Shown here in pieces: positions 36,005 through 46,177 of a stretch of DNA of 64,000 bases. The position numbers were made by a program, and so were the translations under genes. The first letter of the stretch is position 1. Each line of letters opens with the position of its first letter. Under the pieces are notes generated by a model that saw only the letters and a list, made by a program, of their open reading frames with translations, had not been told where the DNA came from and did not search any database. The DNA lies in the NCBI GenBank assembly GCA_947449575.1, contig CANFRV010000018.1, forward strand, positions 1 to 64,000. Reading direction: 5' to 3'. The stretch is from Flavobacteriales bacterium. GTDB taxonomy: Bacteria > Bacteroidota > Bacteroidia > Flavobacteriales_D > Crocinitomicaceae.

Positions 36005-36333
36005 GTTATATCTCTATTACAGGTCTAAAACCAAAAGGAATAATAAGTTATATTGTATTTTGGCGACTTGCCATTCCTTCTTTTGCTCAAGCCCGAAATG
36101 CAAAGGGCAATCAATTTTGTGAAGTGAAACGTATAAAAAGGTATCAATGCACCTTAACGGTTTGGGAAAGCCGTGAAGACATGTTGAATTTTATGCGTTC
36201 AGGAGCGCATCTGAAGGCGATGAAATCATTTCACAAAATCGCAACGGGCAGAACCTATGGTTTTGAATCCGAGCAAATACCTTCATGGCCTGAAGCATTT
36301 GCACTTTTACAAGATAAAGGGAAGGATTATTAA
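36001..36333 (+). CDS. ABM/DUF3291-like ferredoxin-fold protein
   Basis: The 110-residue protein has the look of a dimeric alpha+beta barrel of the antibiotic-biosynthesis-monooxygenase group: VKRIKRYQCTLTVWESREDM followed by LNFMRSGAHLKAMKSF and a C-terminal PSWPEAFALL. In related proteins the conserved pattern is W-(x)n-F-x-x-SGAH-x-x-AM. Substrate and catalysis are unknown. It is coupled by a 4-bp overlap to the membrane protein gene upstream. Confidence 0.6.
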   Translation: MSYISITGLKPKGIISYIVFWRLAIPSFAQARNAKGNQFCEVKRIKRYQCTLTVWESREDMLNFMRSGAHLKAMKSFHKIATGRTYGFESEQIPSWPEAFALLQDKGKDY

Positions 36334-36410
36334 TCTTAAATTTTTAAACAAGAACTAGAAAAGATAAAAAATTCTGTTACAAAAAATTTAAATATTGTTT
36401 ACTCATGAAA

Positions 36411-38012
36411 TTAATTGGTAGTGTTAAATTTTGTAATATTTAATTTATCACAAATATAATGTTCTATGTTAATTACATCAAACTTAACAATAATCAAATT
36501 TATATTATTCTGATTCAGGAATTTATATTTTTCGAAATCTCTTTTTTGAGTATATTCTAAACCAACAACACCTCCAAAAAAGTCATTGCACACATAATGT
36601 TGAATCCCATTATATTCGATAACTGTATTTTTATCCGTAAGGTAAAAATCACACCTTAATTTACTTTGATATTTAAGTCCTTCAAAAGTTTTTTGTTCTT
36701 CAAACTTGATATTATAATTTTGTAAAATAGTACGAATTAAATTTTCACCACGACTACTACTACATTTTGAACAACCACTTCCTCTATAATGGTTTCTAGG
36801 AATTTGATAAAATAAACCGTGTTTTTTACATTCTATTTCAATTGGAGTAAATATATCAACAAAATTTACAAATTGGTAAGAATATAGGTTACCATGAATT
36901 TTTTTCGATAACTCAATAAAGTCTTCAAAATTAAATTTTCTTTTTTCACTACTGTCTAATAATCCACATTTTTTGCAGCCTCCTCCTCCATAGTGAGCAT
37001 ATGGTTTCTGATAAAACACTCCATGTTCAGAACAAATTATTTCCATTTTTGTAGAAACGTCTACATATGTGATTTTTATGTAATTATACTTATTTCCATG
37101 TGTTTCTTTAAATAAATCTTCAACAATAGCCCATTCCATTTTATTTTTGATCGTAGTTTTGATAATTCCGCATTTTGGACAACCTGTCTTCATGGAAATG
37201 TGGGAATGCGGTTTTTGTTCAAACACTCCGTGCTCAGAACAGAGTATTTTCATTTTAGATGTATAATCTATGTATGAAGATTCATCATAAATATATGTTG
37301 TATCATGAATCTTTTCAGCTCTTTTTAAAAAATCTGTATAGGCTAGTTTAATATTATTATTTGCTTCTATTCTTCCACATTTCGGACATCCTTGACCATT
37401 AAAATGACTATTTGGTTTCATTTTAAAGACACCATGTATAGGACAAATAATTGACACCTTCGTTTGGCTATTTATATAAACTACGAGTGAATAATCATAT
37501 TTTTTCTTATGTTTTTCACTAATTGAATTAATAAATTCCGTTTGAGAATAGACTTGTGAAGTTCCACGAGAAAGCTGACCACATTTTGGACAATTTTGCC
37601 CTTGTAAGTGATTATACGGAGCCTGATAAAAATCACCATGAATTGGGCAAATTATTAATATTTTGAAACTTGATGTTTGAATTTCACTTTTTGAATAATC
37701 GTATTTATTATTATGAATCTTATTAGATCTTTCAATGAAATTTAATTTTGTTAGCTTAGTTTTACCCTTACATTCTAGACAACCTTGCCCTAATAAATGA
37801 TTTCCTGGCGCTTGTAAAAAAGGACCATGCTTTAAACAATTGATTAATACCTTAGTTTTAGAATTTATATAATTAACTTTTGAATAATCATATTTTAAAC
37901 CATGTATTAAACGTGATTCGTTAATAAATTCAACTTGAGTTTTCTTTTTGATGATCGATTTTATTAATTTATATTTAAAAGTAGATTTAAAACGCTTATT
38001 AAATGATTTATT
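36411..38012 (-). pseudogene. Six-module DUF723-like protein with endonuclease-type C-terminus, start missing
   Basis: The frame is open for 533 codons from 38012 to 36411 but has no ATG before the GTG at 37457. An in-frame ATG at 38033 is followed six codons later by TAA (38013-38015). The open part encodes six tandem modules of about 70 residues, each with Cys-x-x-HG-x-F and then GCxKCG (for example CPIHGVF/GCPKCG, CSEHGVF/GCKKCG), i.e. zinc-binding repeats like DUF723. The last 110 residues (RGENLIRTIL, RCDFYL, VIEYNGIQHY) resemble a PD-(D/E)XK or VSR-like nuclease. Homing-endonuclease-like activity is inference. It is either a nonsense-mutated gene, a gene with a non-ATG start, or only the 37457 product is made. 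Confidence 0.65.
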
Positions 38013-38083
38013 TTAATTATTCAGTCCAATCATCCTTAAATGTTAGTTATTTTTATATTGCTTTCATCAAAACCCACACAACT

Positions 38084-39577
38084 TTATAAAAACCAACTTT
38101 CGACCATTTCTTTTTCTAGTGGTTGCGCGTTCTTGTGCACAAATTCATTCGTCTTTTGATTATAGGTGTAGTCTTTTGACCATTCTTGGCAATTTTCAGC
38201 TAGGTCAAGTATACTTTGGCAAACGAATTCTATTTCTTTATTGGTTGTCGTTGGATGAATGGACATTCGAATCCATCCTGGCTTTTCAATTAAATCTCCT
38301 GCGGTAATTTTATCTGTTAAATTATGAGATGTTTCCTGGTCAACAGTCAATAAAAAATGTCCGTAAGTTCCTGCGCAACTGCATCCTCCTCTTGTTTGAA
38401 TTCCAAAATGATCGTTCAACATTTTTACGCCCAAATTAAAATGTAAATTCTTTATATAAAATGAGATTACTCCAAGTCGGTTTTTGTGCTGCCCTGCCAG
38501 TAAAACGATGTGTGAATGTCCACTTAATTTTGAAAAAACAAAATCAACTATTTCGTGCTCTCTTGCAAGGATGTTTTGAGTGCCCATTTTTTCTTTTAAC
38601 TGAATAGCGAGAGCGGTTTTTATCACTTGAAGAAAACCAGGGGTGCCACCATCTTCTCGGTCTTCAATGTTTTCTATGTATTTGTGCTCTCCCCAAGGAT
38701 TTGTCCAACTTACGGTTCCTCCTCCTGGGTTGTCTGGAATCATGTTTTTATACAATTTCTTGTTAAATATGAGTACCCCTGAAGTTCCTGGACCGCCTAA
38801 AAATTTGTGTGGAGAAAAAAACAGTGCGTCTAAATAAGATTCTGGGTCATCTGAAGGATGCATGTCAATGTCGATATAAGGCGCAGAGCAAGCAAAATCA
38901 ACAAAACAAACACCATTATTTGAATGCATAATTTTTGCTACTTCATGATAGGGAGTTCTAATTCCTGTGACGTTTGAACAAGATGTAATGGAGGCAATTT
39001 TTATGGGACGGTCTTTGTATTTCTCAACCAGTAGGATAAAATTTTCGATACTGAAAAGTCCATCTTCAGCTGCTGGAATAACCTCTACATCTGCAATTGT
39101 TTCTAGCCAAGATGTTTGATTTGAATGATGTTCCATGTGAGAAATAAAAACAATTGGTCTTTTTTCTGCGGGTACAATCGTGTGAGATTTTAGATTCTCG
39201 GGTATTTTCAATCCTAAAATACGTTGAAATTTATTAATTACACCCGTCATTCCTGAACCATCCGTAATTAATACATCATTTTCATTCGCGTTCACATGGT
39301 GTTTTATGATATGTCGCGCTTTGTGATACGCCAATGTCATTGTTGTGCCCGAAACGGTCGTTTCTGTATGTGTATTTGCGACAAATGGGCCAAATTGATG
39401 TAGTAGCTTTTCTTCAATCGGGCGAAATAATCTTCCACTTGCTGTCCAATCTGTATAGATAATTTGCTTTTTTCCGAATGGAGAAACGAAATCTTGATTG
39501 ATTCCTATGATATCATTTCTAAATTTCTCGAAATAACTTTCAAGATTTGATTCTGTTCTTTTTTCTGTAGTTATCAT
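38084..39577 (-). CDS. Class V aminotransferase (cysteine desulfurase-like)
   Basis: The 497-residue PLP enzyme shows the NifS/SufS-type layout: YTDWTASGR (N-terminal), HMEHHSNQTSW, VDFACSAPYIDID (PLP-binding Asp), FFSPHKFLGGPGTSG with the Schiff-base Lys, and GGCSCAG near the C-terminus, which provides a Cys at the place of the desulfurase catalytic loop. It is longer than SufS, with extra C-terminal residues. It may mobilise sulfur from cysteine or act on another amino acid; the substrate cannot be fixed. It is monocistronic, with the iron uptake genes divergent in function but on the same strand upstream. Confidence 0.85.
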   Translation of the reverse strand: MITTEKRTESNLESYFEKFRNDIIGINQDFVSPFGKKQIIYTDWTASGRLFRPIEEKLLHQFGPFVANTHTETTVSGTTMTLAYHKARHIIKHHVNANENDVLITDGSGMTGVINKFQRILGLKIPENLKSHTIVPAEKRPIVFISHMEHHSNQTSWLETIADVEVIPAAEDGLFSIENFILLVEKYKDRPIKIASITSCSNVTGIRTPYHEVAKIMHSNNGVCFVDFACSAPYIDIDMHPSDDPESYLDALFFSPHKFLGGPGTSGVLIFNKKLYKNMIPDNPGGGTVSWTNPWGEHKYIENIEDREDGGTPGFLQVIKTALAIQLKEKMGTQNILAREHEIVDFVFSKLSGHSHIVLLAGQHKNRLGVISFYIKNLHFNLGVKMLNDHFGIQTRGGCSCAGTYGHFLLTVDQETSHNLTDKITAGDLIEKPGWIRMSIHPTTTNKEIEFVCQSILDLAENCQEWSKDYTYNQKTNEFVHKNAQPLEKEMVESWFL

Positions 39578-39677
39578 CTTTCATTCGCTAGGAAGTAAAA
39601 TTACGTGTAATTTTTTAGATATACTGAATTAAAGAAAGTAAAAAAATCTGTTTTAATCGCTTCTTTTTGACCGACTT

Positions 39678-39809
39678 TTATATTTGCTTCGCAACAGAAC
39701 AGCTGCCACAAGTGCCTTTCTTATCTTTACTAATAAAGCGCTTGTAAAAAGATTTTCCCAAGTAAAAAGTGGCTAAACCCACTGTTAATAGTACCAAAAA
39801 AATTTGCAT
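39678..39809 (-). CDS. FeoB-associated Cys-rich membrane protein
   Basis: An ATG at 39809 opens 43 codons to TAA at 39678. One N-terminal membrane helix (IFLVLLTVGLATFYLG) is followed by a basic segment and GTCGSCSVAKQI, the Cys-x-x-Cys end of the small proteins often encoded after feoB (FeoB-associated Cys-rich/P12 type). It starts 2 bp after the feoB stop. It probably assists ferrous iron transport at the inner membrane. Confidence 0.85.
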   Translation of the reverse strand: MQIFLVLLTVGLATFYLGKSFYKRFISKDKKGTCGSCSVAKQI

Positions 39810-39811
39810 GC

Positions 39812-41767
39812 TTAACTAAATAAATTAAAAACAATCAATGAGCCTAAATAGGCCAATGCACCCATAAACAGAATCTGAAAAATGGGCCATTTCCATGTTT
39901 TGGTTTCTCTTTTCACAACGGCTAATGTGGCCATACATTGCATTGCATATACATAAAATACCATCAATGAAACACCCGTTGCAAGCGAATAAACTTTGGT
40001 ACCATCTGCATGTTCTTCGGCTTTTAATCGATCTAAAAGAGTTTTATTTTCCCCTCCATCGTCGTTTACAGCATAAATGGTTGCTAATGAACCTACAAAA
40101 ACCTCTCGTGCGGCAAAAGAAGTAATCAATGAAATTCCGATCTTCCAATCATACCCCAACGGTCGAATGATAGGTTCTATTCCTTTCCCAATAATTCCTA
40201 TGTAAGAATTCGCTAACTTTTCAGAAGCGATTCTATGTTGCTGTTTATCAATTGGTAAATTCACAAAAGAAGCTTCTTTTTTTAATTTTATAACCGCTGT
40301 ATCCATTCGATTACTTGGTCCAAATGTAGCTAAGAACCAGAGTAATATTGAAATTGCTAAAATTACTTTTCCCGCTTCAAAAACAAAAACTTTCACTTTT
40401 TCAAGTACGTTTAAGCTGATATTTCCCCAACGCGGCATTTTGTAGGAAGGCATCTCTAATAATAAAAAACTTTTTTCTTTTGTTTTAAGAAACATATTCA
40501 TCACCACCGACATAATCAGAGCCGAAACCAGACCTAATGCATATAAAGCAAATAAAACCAATCCTTGCAGATTAATAAATCCGAAAATCATTTTCGATGG
40601 AATTACTAAAGCAATAAGTAAAGTGTAGACGGGTATTCGAGCGCTGCAACTCATTAACGGCGCGACTAAAATCGTGATTAATCGTTCTTTTTTACTACTA
40701 ATAGTTCGTGCGGCCATTATTCCCGGAATAGCACACGCAACGCTGGATAGCAAAGGAACAACACTTTTTCCGTTCAAACCTAATGGCCGCATCAAGCGAT
40801 CCATAATAAAAACCACCCGCGCTAAATATCCGCTTTCTTCTAAAATGGAGAGAAATAAAAACAGTAGCGCAATTTGAGGAATAAAAACAACCACTCCGCC
40901 TATTCCAGGAATAATCCCTTGTGTTATGAGATCAAAAAAATAGCCTGTAGGCAATGACTCATGCAACCAACTGCTTAATGTTGCGAATGAACCATCAATT
41001 AAATCCATTGGAAGGGCTGCAAAAACGTATATAAATTGAAAAAGGACAAATAAAACAAACGTAAAAATCAAGTAGCCCAGTATCGGGTGAACTAAAATCC
41101 GATCGATTCGATTACTTTTGGAATCATCTAATGTTTCTTTTTCTGGTATTACTTTTTCAATTATTTTTCGGATTTTACTATACCGAGTTTCTGCCTCAAT
41201 GGATTGATTTTCTAGATCATCCATCGGTAATAAGTGAAAATCCGTTGTAAAAGTGGACTGAATTGGAGAAACAACAAAAGTATCAATGGCCTCTTTTAAG
41301 CGTTCAACCCCTAGCTTGACACGCGCACTCATTTCTACGATTACAACACCAGGGAATTCGGCCTCTAATTTTTTAATATCCGCCTTCTTCCCTCTGCGAA
41401 AAGCAATATCTGACATGTTCAAAACCAAAATAGTTGGAATTTGAAGATCATAAATTTGAGTGAATAACAATAAATTCCTTTCTAAATTGGAGGCATCCAC
41501 AACCACCACCACAACATCTGGGAAATCAGGATGGGTTTGATCTGATAAAACTTTATAAACAACTTCCTCATCTTTGGATCGCGGATAAAGACTATACGTC
41601 CCTGGGAAATCGGTTATTATATGCTGCTTATTATTAAAATTGAATTCGCCGACTTTTTTATCTACGGTAACCCCAGGAAAATTTCCAACGTGTTGACGCA
41701 AGCCGGTCAATAAATTAAAAACGGTGCTTTTTCCTGTATTTGGATTTCCTAAAAGGGCTATTTTCAT
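39812..41767 (-). CDS. feoB: Ferrous iron transport protein B
   Basis: FeoB is the inner-membrane Fe(II) transporter with a GTPase domain. The 651-residue protein begins with G1 GNPNTGKST, then G3 DFPGTY, G4 NMSD and G5-like SAR, a helical spacer, and then membrane segments containing the Gate regions (PLLSSVACAIPGIMAAR and SFAAREVFVGSLATIY). The start at 41767 places the P-loop at residue 8. The small Cys-rich gene follows 2 bp later. FeoA lies 230 bp upstream on the same strand; no supportable gene lies between. Confidence 0.96.
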   Translation of the reverse strand: MKIALLGNPNTGKSTVFNLLTGLRQHVGNFPGVTVDKKVGEFNFNNKQHIITDFPGTYSLYPRSKDEEVVYKVLSDQTHPDFPDVVVVVVDASNLERNLLLFTQIYDLQIPTILVLNMSDIAFRRGKKADIKKLEAEFPGVVIVEMSARVKLGVERLKEAIDTFVVSPIQSTFTTDFHLLPMDDLENQSIEAETRYSKIRKIIEKVIPEKETLDDSKSNRIDRILVHPILGYLIFTFVLFVLFQFIYVFAALPMDLIDGSFATLSSWLHESLPTGYFFDLITQGIIPGIGGVVVFIPQIALLFLFLSILEESGYLARVVFIMDRLMRPLGLNGKSVVPLLSSVACAIPGIMAARTISSKKERLITILVAPLMSCSARIPVYTLLIALVIPSKMIFGFINLQGLVLFALYALGLVSALIMSVVMNMFLKTKEKSFLLLEMPSYKMPRWGNISLNVLEKVKVFVFEAGKVILAISILLWFLATFGPSNRMDTAVIKLKKEASFVNLPIDKQQHRIASEKLANSYIGIIGKGIEPIIRPLGYDWKIGISLITSFAAREVFVGSLATIYAVNDDGGENKTLLDRLKAEEHADGTKVYSLATGVSLMVFYVYAMQCMATLAVVKRETKTWKWPIFQILFMGALAYLGSLIVFNLFS

Positions 41768-41997
41768 CTGTGTATTTTAAATTTTCTAACAGTTAAAAGA
41801 AATCCCTTTTTCATTTTTTGAGAAGAAGAAGTTTTTGTAATACGACTTTTCATTTTGCGAATTTAGCCATATTTTACAAATTCTTATCATCCGTTTTTTA
41901 AAAAGCACATGTATCGCAGAAGCAGCCACAAAGTATATGACCATGTTAAAACTCATCTGTATTTGTGCTGTTTTTCGCACAGGGCGAAATTTATTTC

Positions 41998-42219
41998 TTA
42001 AGAAACAGTAATTAACTTTGCTTCGTCTAATCGCAGAGATAAAACAGATCCTCCTAAATCAATCGCAATAGGGTCTCCGAAAGGAGCTCTGAACAAAACT
42101 TTCAATTTTTTTCCTGCCACTAAACCCATTTCCATCAACTTCGGTTTTAAAGAAGAATCCAACAAACTTGCAATGGTGACCGTTTCACCAAGACCGACTA
42201 AAGAAAGTTTTGTGTCCAT
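41998..42219 (-). CDS. feoA: Ferrous iron transport protein A
   Basis: This 73-residue SH3-like protein matches FeoA: LVGLGETVTIASLL, then MEMGLVAGKKLKVLFRAPFGDPIAIDLGG and LSLRLDEAKLI. FeoA binds FeoB and promotes Fe(II) uptake. The promoter box at 42240-42247 lies just upstream, so feoA probably leads the feoA-feoB-small protein operon, with a 230-bp spacer before feoB that contains no reliable gene. Confidence 0.93.
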   Translation of the reverse strand: MDTKLSLVGLGETVTIASLLDSSLKPKLMEMGLVAGKKLKVLFRAPFGDPIAIDLGGSVLSLRLDEAKLITVS

Positions 42220-42239
42220 AACTTAATGCTTTTGAATTA

Positions 42240-42247
42240 CAAAGGTA
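42240..42247 (-). promoter_or_regulatory. TAnnTTTG -7 box for the feo operon
   Basis: The minus strand reads TACCTTTG, a match to TAnnTTTG, 20 bp before the feoA ATG. No Fur box is visible by eye in the flanking bases. Confidence 0.55.
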
Positions 42248-42411
42248 TGACAGTTAAAAAGATTTACCACTCACTCTTTTGCGGTATTTTAACACTCTTC
42301 TCATGATTGTTATCATATAAGGTACTGATAGAACATTTCAGCGGGAATTAAAAATTTTAACCTGTTTAAAATCAATTTTTTAACTCTTCCTTTTATTTCT
42401 TGCGACACTTA

Positions 42412-42828
42412 CTATTGAACAACAAATGTATAGGTAATGGGAGATACGCCTGTAATTTCTCTTACTTTAAACTCCTTGGTTGTTAGTTTAAGAATTTCTG
42501 TTTCTTGAATCACAGTAGAATCTAGAGGAAGTATTTCGAGATTTGCGTTTCCTGAACTTAAATTCCAACGCCCTAATTCCATTGCAGTTACTCCTCCCAC
42601 AACTATGGTTTTACTATACGTTGAGTTCTTTTTAAAGAGGAGGGTAACTGGATCAGCAACAGGAGATTCCGTTGTAACACCATTTTTCTCATAGCTTTTC
42701 AAAATCCAGTTTCTCGCAAATCTATCTTTAGGAGTTAAAATTGTGAAATTTTGACTTTCTGGATATTTTTTACACGCAGTAAATAGTAGCACGAAAAATA
42801 GTAAAGAAATAGCCTGTGTTTTAAACAT
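42412..42828 (-). CDS. Lipocalin-like lipoprotein 1
   Basis: The 138-residue product has a lipoprotein signal with lipobox LFTAC (Cys19) followed by KKYPESQNFT. The rest is beta-rich: a WILKSYEKNG start, SGNANLEILPL and a terminal TYTFVVQ strand. It is similar in layout to the next gene (RNWILKSYEKNGV versus VNEWTLESYQVNNV), so the two are paralogues. A role in the outer or inner membrane is likely but undefined. Confidence 0.75.
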   Translation of the reverse strand: MFKTQAISLLFFVLLFTACKKYPESQNFTILTPKDRFARNWILKSYEKNGVTTESPVADPVTLLFKKNSTYSKTIVVGGVTAMELGRWNLSSGNANLEILPLDSTVIQETEILKLTTKEFKVREITGVSPITYTFVVQ

Positions 42829-42867
42829 TTTCCTAATTATAATAATTATCTGGGTAAAAACTAGTTT

Positions 42868-43305
42868 TTATAAGCCTACAAACTTTAATATAGCGGGCGC
42901 ACCGGCAAATTGAGTCTCTTTCAGTTTGAGCTCTTTATTTTTTAATGCAACAATGATAAATTCTGATGAATAATTATTCCCAGACGCTGTTAATAACAAC
43001 TTTGTTTTATCTGAACTAAACTCCCATTTTCCGGAAGTGTTTATTACTGAAGAGCCTATTGCTGCAGATGAAATTGCCTGCATATACGAACCATCACTGT
43101 TAAACGTATACTTCGTAACCAGCGAAGTGGGTTCAGTATACACAACATTGTTTACTTGATAAGATTCCAATGTCCATTCATTCACTATTCGCGCTTTTTT
43201 AGTGTAAACTGTAAAGTTAGATCCTTCTTCATATTTATTACATGATGTAATTGCTAACGCTAAAAAGGCAAGCGAAAACACTGCGATTTTTGACCTTTGT
43301 TTCAT
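42868..43305 (-). CDS. Lipocalin-like lipoprotein 2
   Basis: The ATG at 43305 gives 145 residues with a lipoprotein signal (lipobox AITSC, then NKYEEGSNFTVYTKK). The longer frame from 43404 has a poor N-terminus and is rejected. The domain matches the neighbour downstream: WTLESYQVNN, SGKWEFSSDKTKLLLTASG, then an alternating beta C-terminus, as in small lipocalin-like proteins of Bacteroidota. The gap between the two genes is 39 bp, so they form a tandem-duplicated pair, probably one operon. Confidence 0.78.
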   Translation of the reverse strand: MKQRSKIAVFSLAFLALAITSCNKYEEGSNFTVYTKKARIVNEWTLESYQVNNVVYTEPTSLVTKYTFNSDGSYMQAISSAAIGSSVINTSGKWEFSSDKTKLLLTASGNNYSSEFIIVALKNKELKLKETQFAGAPAILKFVGL

Positions 43306-43672
43306 ATGTAGATATTTTATTTTAATGGTAAAATGTAATACGCTTGCAAGTTTTTCATTCCAATTTACCTGCATTACTTGTTTCGCAGGTGTGTTTTTCA
43401 TCAAGCCAATTTCATCCGCTTTTTTTTGGATGATAGTAAATATATAAAATTATTAGAATTTCACTGCTTTTTAAGGAAATAATTTTCGTTTACCACTTTG
43501 CGGTGCTATATTGTTTGAAATTATTGATGATCGATACTCCTAATTTATCCCTCCAAATATGGAAATTTTAATTCTAGTAAGTAAATAATTACTGATTAAT
43601 TTCATAGAGCTTTGAATTTAAAATAAACATTATCTTTGCTCACTATCCAAAAAGGAAAAAATATTTATTGAA
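43306..43672. promoter_or_regulatory. Divergent promoter region with -7 box for the carboxylase gene
   Basis: The 367-bp gap holds TATCTTTG at 43631-43638, a -7 match, with TTTG at 43611 (spacing 16 bp, slightly short). The rest shows no gene. Confidence 0.45.
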
Positions 43673-45214
43673 ATGGACAAAAATCAAGAATTATTAGATA
43701 GACGCAGCGCTTCTAAGCTTGGAGGCGGAAAAGATCGGATTGCAAAACAACATTCTCAAGGGAAATTAAATGCGAGAGAAAGAATCACTTTGTTACTAGA
43801 CGAAGGTTCTTTTAACGAAATCGGAATGTTCGTTGAACATCGTTCTACCTATTTTGGATTAGAAAAAACAATTTTTCCTGGCGATGGAGTTGTCACTGGA
43901 TATGGGACAATTCATGGGCGTTTAGTATATGTTTTCTCTCAAGATTTTACTGTTTTAGGTGGTTCATTATCTGAGACACATGCTCAAAAAATATGCGCGG
44001 TAATGGATTTGGCGATGAAAAATGGCGCACCAATTATCGGTTTAAATGATTCAGGGGGAGCTCGTATCCAAGAAGGAGTTGTTTCTTTGGCGGGGTATGC
44101 AGATATTTTTTATAGAAATACAAGAGCTTCAGGGGTGATTCCGCAAATTAGTGTGATTATGGGCCCTTGTGCAGGTGGAGCCGTTTATTCTCCCGCTTTG
44201 ACAGACTTCGTTTTCATGGTAGAAGACACATCTTATATGTTTGTCACAGGTCCAAATGTTGTAAAAACAGTGACGCATGAAGAAGTTTCCTCCGAAGATT
44301 TAGGAGGAGCAAAAACACATGCTGAAAAATCAGGTGTTAATCATTTTACGGCAGGAAACGATGTGGAATGTTTGAAAAAAGTGCGTGATTTAATTACGTA
44401 TATGCCACAAAATGTCAATCAATTAGCTCCTGAACTTTCTACTTTTGAATTTAATCCAGCGAAATTAAATAACATTCAATCAATATTGCCAGCGAATTCA
44501 AATTTACCATACGATATTCGCAAAGTTGTTGATTGTGTGATAGATGATAATAGTTTTCGCGAAGTTCAAGAAGATTATGCGAAAAACATTGTAGTTGGTT
44601 TTGCTCGTTTAGCGGGAAAAACATTAGGAATTGTTGCTAATCAGCCTGCATCTATGGCCGGGGTGTTGGATATTGATGCTTCCAGAAAATCTGCTCGCTT
44701 TGTTCGTTTCTGTGATTCATTCAATATTCCATTATTGGTTTTTGAAGATGTGCCCGGTTTCTTGCCTGGAACAGATCAAGAATGGAAAGGAATTATTACC
44801 CACGGAGCAAAATTATTGTATGCTTTTTGTGAAGCAACTGTTCCAAGAATTACGGTAATCACGCGTAAAGCATACGGCGGCGCTTTCGACGTAATGAATT
44901 CAAAAAACATTGGTGCTGATATGAATTTTGCTTGGCCAACAGCGGAAATTGCCGTTATGGGAGCAAAAGGAGCAGCGGAAATTATATTCAAAAAAGAAAT
45001 TGCAGAAGCAGCAGACCCAGCAGCTAAATTGTTAGAAAAAGAAGCTGAATATGCAGAAAAATTTGCTAATCCATACAGAGCAGCAGAAAGAGGAATCGTT
45101 GATGATGTCATTCTTCCAGAAGAAACACGAGAAAAATTGATCGCAGCTTTCAAAATGCTAGAAAACAAAGCGGAAGTTTTACCATTGAAAAAACATGGCA
45201 ATATTCCTTTGTAA
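43673..45214 (+). CDS. Acyl-CoA carboxylase beta subunit (carboxyltransferase)
   Basis: The 513-residue protein is the carboxyltransferase half of a propionyl- or methylmalonyl-CoA-type carboxylase. Visible signatures are [68 protein letters not shown] and, in the C-terminal half, [20 protein letters not shown] and [16 protein letters not shown]. It transfers carboxyl from carboxybiotin to acyl-CoA; a biotin carboxylase partner is not in this window. It is monocistronic and closed by the terminator at 45241. Family-length and complete. Confidence 0.93.
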   Translation: MDKNQELLDRRSASKLGGGKDRIAKQHSQGKLNARERITLLLDEGSFNEIGMFVEHRSTYFGLEKTIFPGDGVVTGYGTIHGRLVYVFSQDFTVLGGSLSETHAQKICAVMDLAMKNGAPIIGLNDSGGARIQEGVVSLAGYADIFYRNTRASGVIPQISVIMGPCAGGAVYSPALTDFVFMVEDTSYMFVTGPNVVKTVTHEEVSSEDLGGAKTHAEKSGVNHFTAGNDVECLKKVRDLITYMPQNVNQLAPELSTFEFNPAKLNNIQSILPANSNLPYDIRKVVDCVIDDNSFREVQEDYAKNIVVGFARLAGKTLGIVANQPASMAGVLDIDASRKSARFVRFCDSFNIPLLVFEDVPGFLPGTDQEWKGIITHGAKLLYAFCEATVPRITVITRKAYGGAFDVMNSKNIGADMNFAWPTAEIAVMGAKGAAEIIFKKEIAEAADPAAKLLEKEAEYAEKFANPYRAAERGIVDDVILPEETREKLIAAFKMLENKAEVLPLKKHGNIPL

Positions 45215-45240
45215 GGATTGAAAAAATATATCCATTGTGA

Positions 45241-45270
45241 AAGGGTTTTTCGGAAGATGAACCCTTTTTT
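45241..45270 (+). terminator. Rho-independent terminator after carboxylase gene
   Basis: AAGGGTT at 45241-45247 pairs with AACCCTT at 45260-45266, then TTTT. It stands 27 bp after the stop codon. Confidence 0.75.
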
Positions 45271-45308
45271 AATTGAAAATAGAAAAAGGTATTCTACTAC
45301 TCAAATGA

Positions 45309-45947
45309 TTAATTTGTTTTAAACCAACCCGTTATACTAAATCGTTCTTTGTTGGTTGTTAATACTTCATGCAAAACCTCACTACTTTTAAAGAAAACAC
45401 TTTTTCCGTTTTGCGGTGAAATGTTTTGTAATTTATCGGTATGATGGATACATAATTCTCCACCATCTGATCGTTTCCAGTTTTCATTTAAGTAGAAAAT
45501 CATGGTGTATTGTCGACTAGCGTTGTTCTTAAATTGGTCAATGTGCTTTTTATAAAAACTTCCCGTCTCATAATAAGCATAGTGAAATTCATACCCCGTT
45601 ATTCCTGTATAACAAGTTGAATTTAAATGAAGAACAAAAAGATCGATCAAATCTAAAAAATTATTTTCAGAAACATTTTCATGTTTACGATCGAGCCAAT
45701 ACACCTTATCACCTCGAATTTTTTTATCTTGATTGATCAATAAATCATTTCCAATGCCCGCTAAACGTAATTTATTTTCTAAGAAAAGAAGGTTTAAATT
45801 TTCTTTTAAAGAAGTAGACAAGGCTGTACTTAAAAAGTTTTCTGAAATCCCGACTTTGTCATCAATAAAGCTATTGATGAGCTTGTCAAATATTTTGTTC
45901 AAAATTAATAGATTATCTATTCGCAGATTGCCAATAAGTAGCGGCAA
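45309..45947 (-). CDS. 2OG-Fe(II) oxygenase (prolyl 4-hydroxylase-like)
   Basis: The 212-residue protein ends in a double-stranded beta-helix oxygenase domain: YYETGSFYKKHIDQF supplies the HxD iron ligands, RQYTMIFYLNENW and GGELCIH follow, and SEVLHEVL with RFSITGWF supplies the distal His and the Arg for 2-oxoglutarate. This fits the SM-20/PHD-like P4Hc family, which hydroxylates protein prolines or other residues. Substrate unknown. It lies alone, convergent with the carboxylase gene. Confidence 0.82.
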   Translation of the reverse strand: MPLLIGNLRIDNLLILNKIFDKLINSFIDDKVGISENFLSTALSTSLKENLNLLFLENKLRLAGIGNDLLINQDKKIRGDKVYWLDRKHENVSENNFLDLIDLFVLHLNSTCYTGITGYEFHYAYYETGSFYKKHIDQFKNNASRQYTMIFYLNENWKRSDGGELCIHHTDKLQNISPQNGKSVFFKSSEVLHEVLTTNKERFSITGWFKTN

Positions 45948-46177
45948 GGTAGGCTTAATTAATTGATAATACTATTTATAGTATAAATCCTTTTTGTTCT
46001 CTTTCTTTCTCAAGAACATTTAATTATGCCGTTTTCAGTACAAGCTATTTTAACGACAATTCAACATTAAATTTAAACTCTTCAGAGTTACTAAATTTTA
46101 GGAATTGAATTCAAGAATTAAACTTTGATTTGTTATTCATGGAAAATCCAGTTGATTAAACTTTTTAGTATGTTGTT

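Noticed and set aside
41786-41980. 64-residue frame between feoB and feoA
   Set aside because: It has no signal, motif or coding bias, and part of it is a poly-Lys/Phe stretch typical of AT-rich noise. I treat the gap as a spacer in the feo operon.
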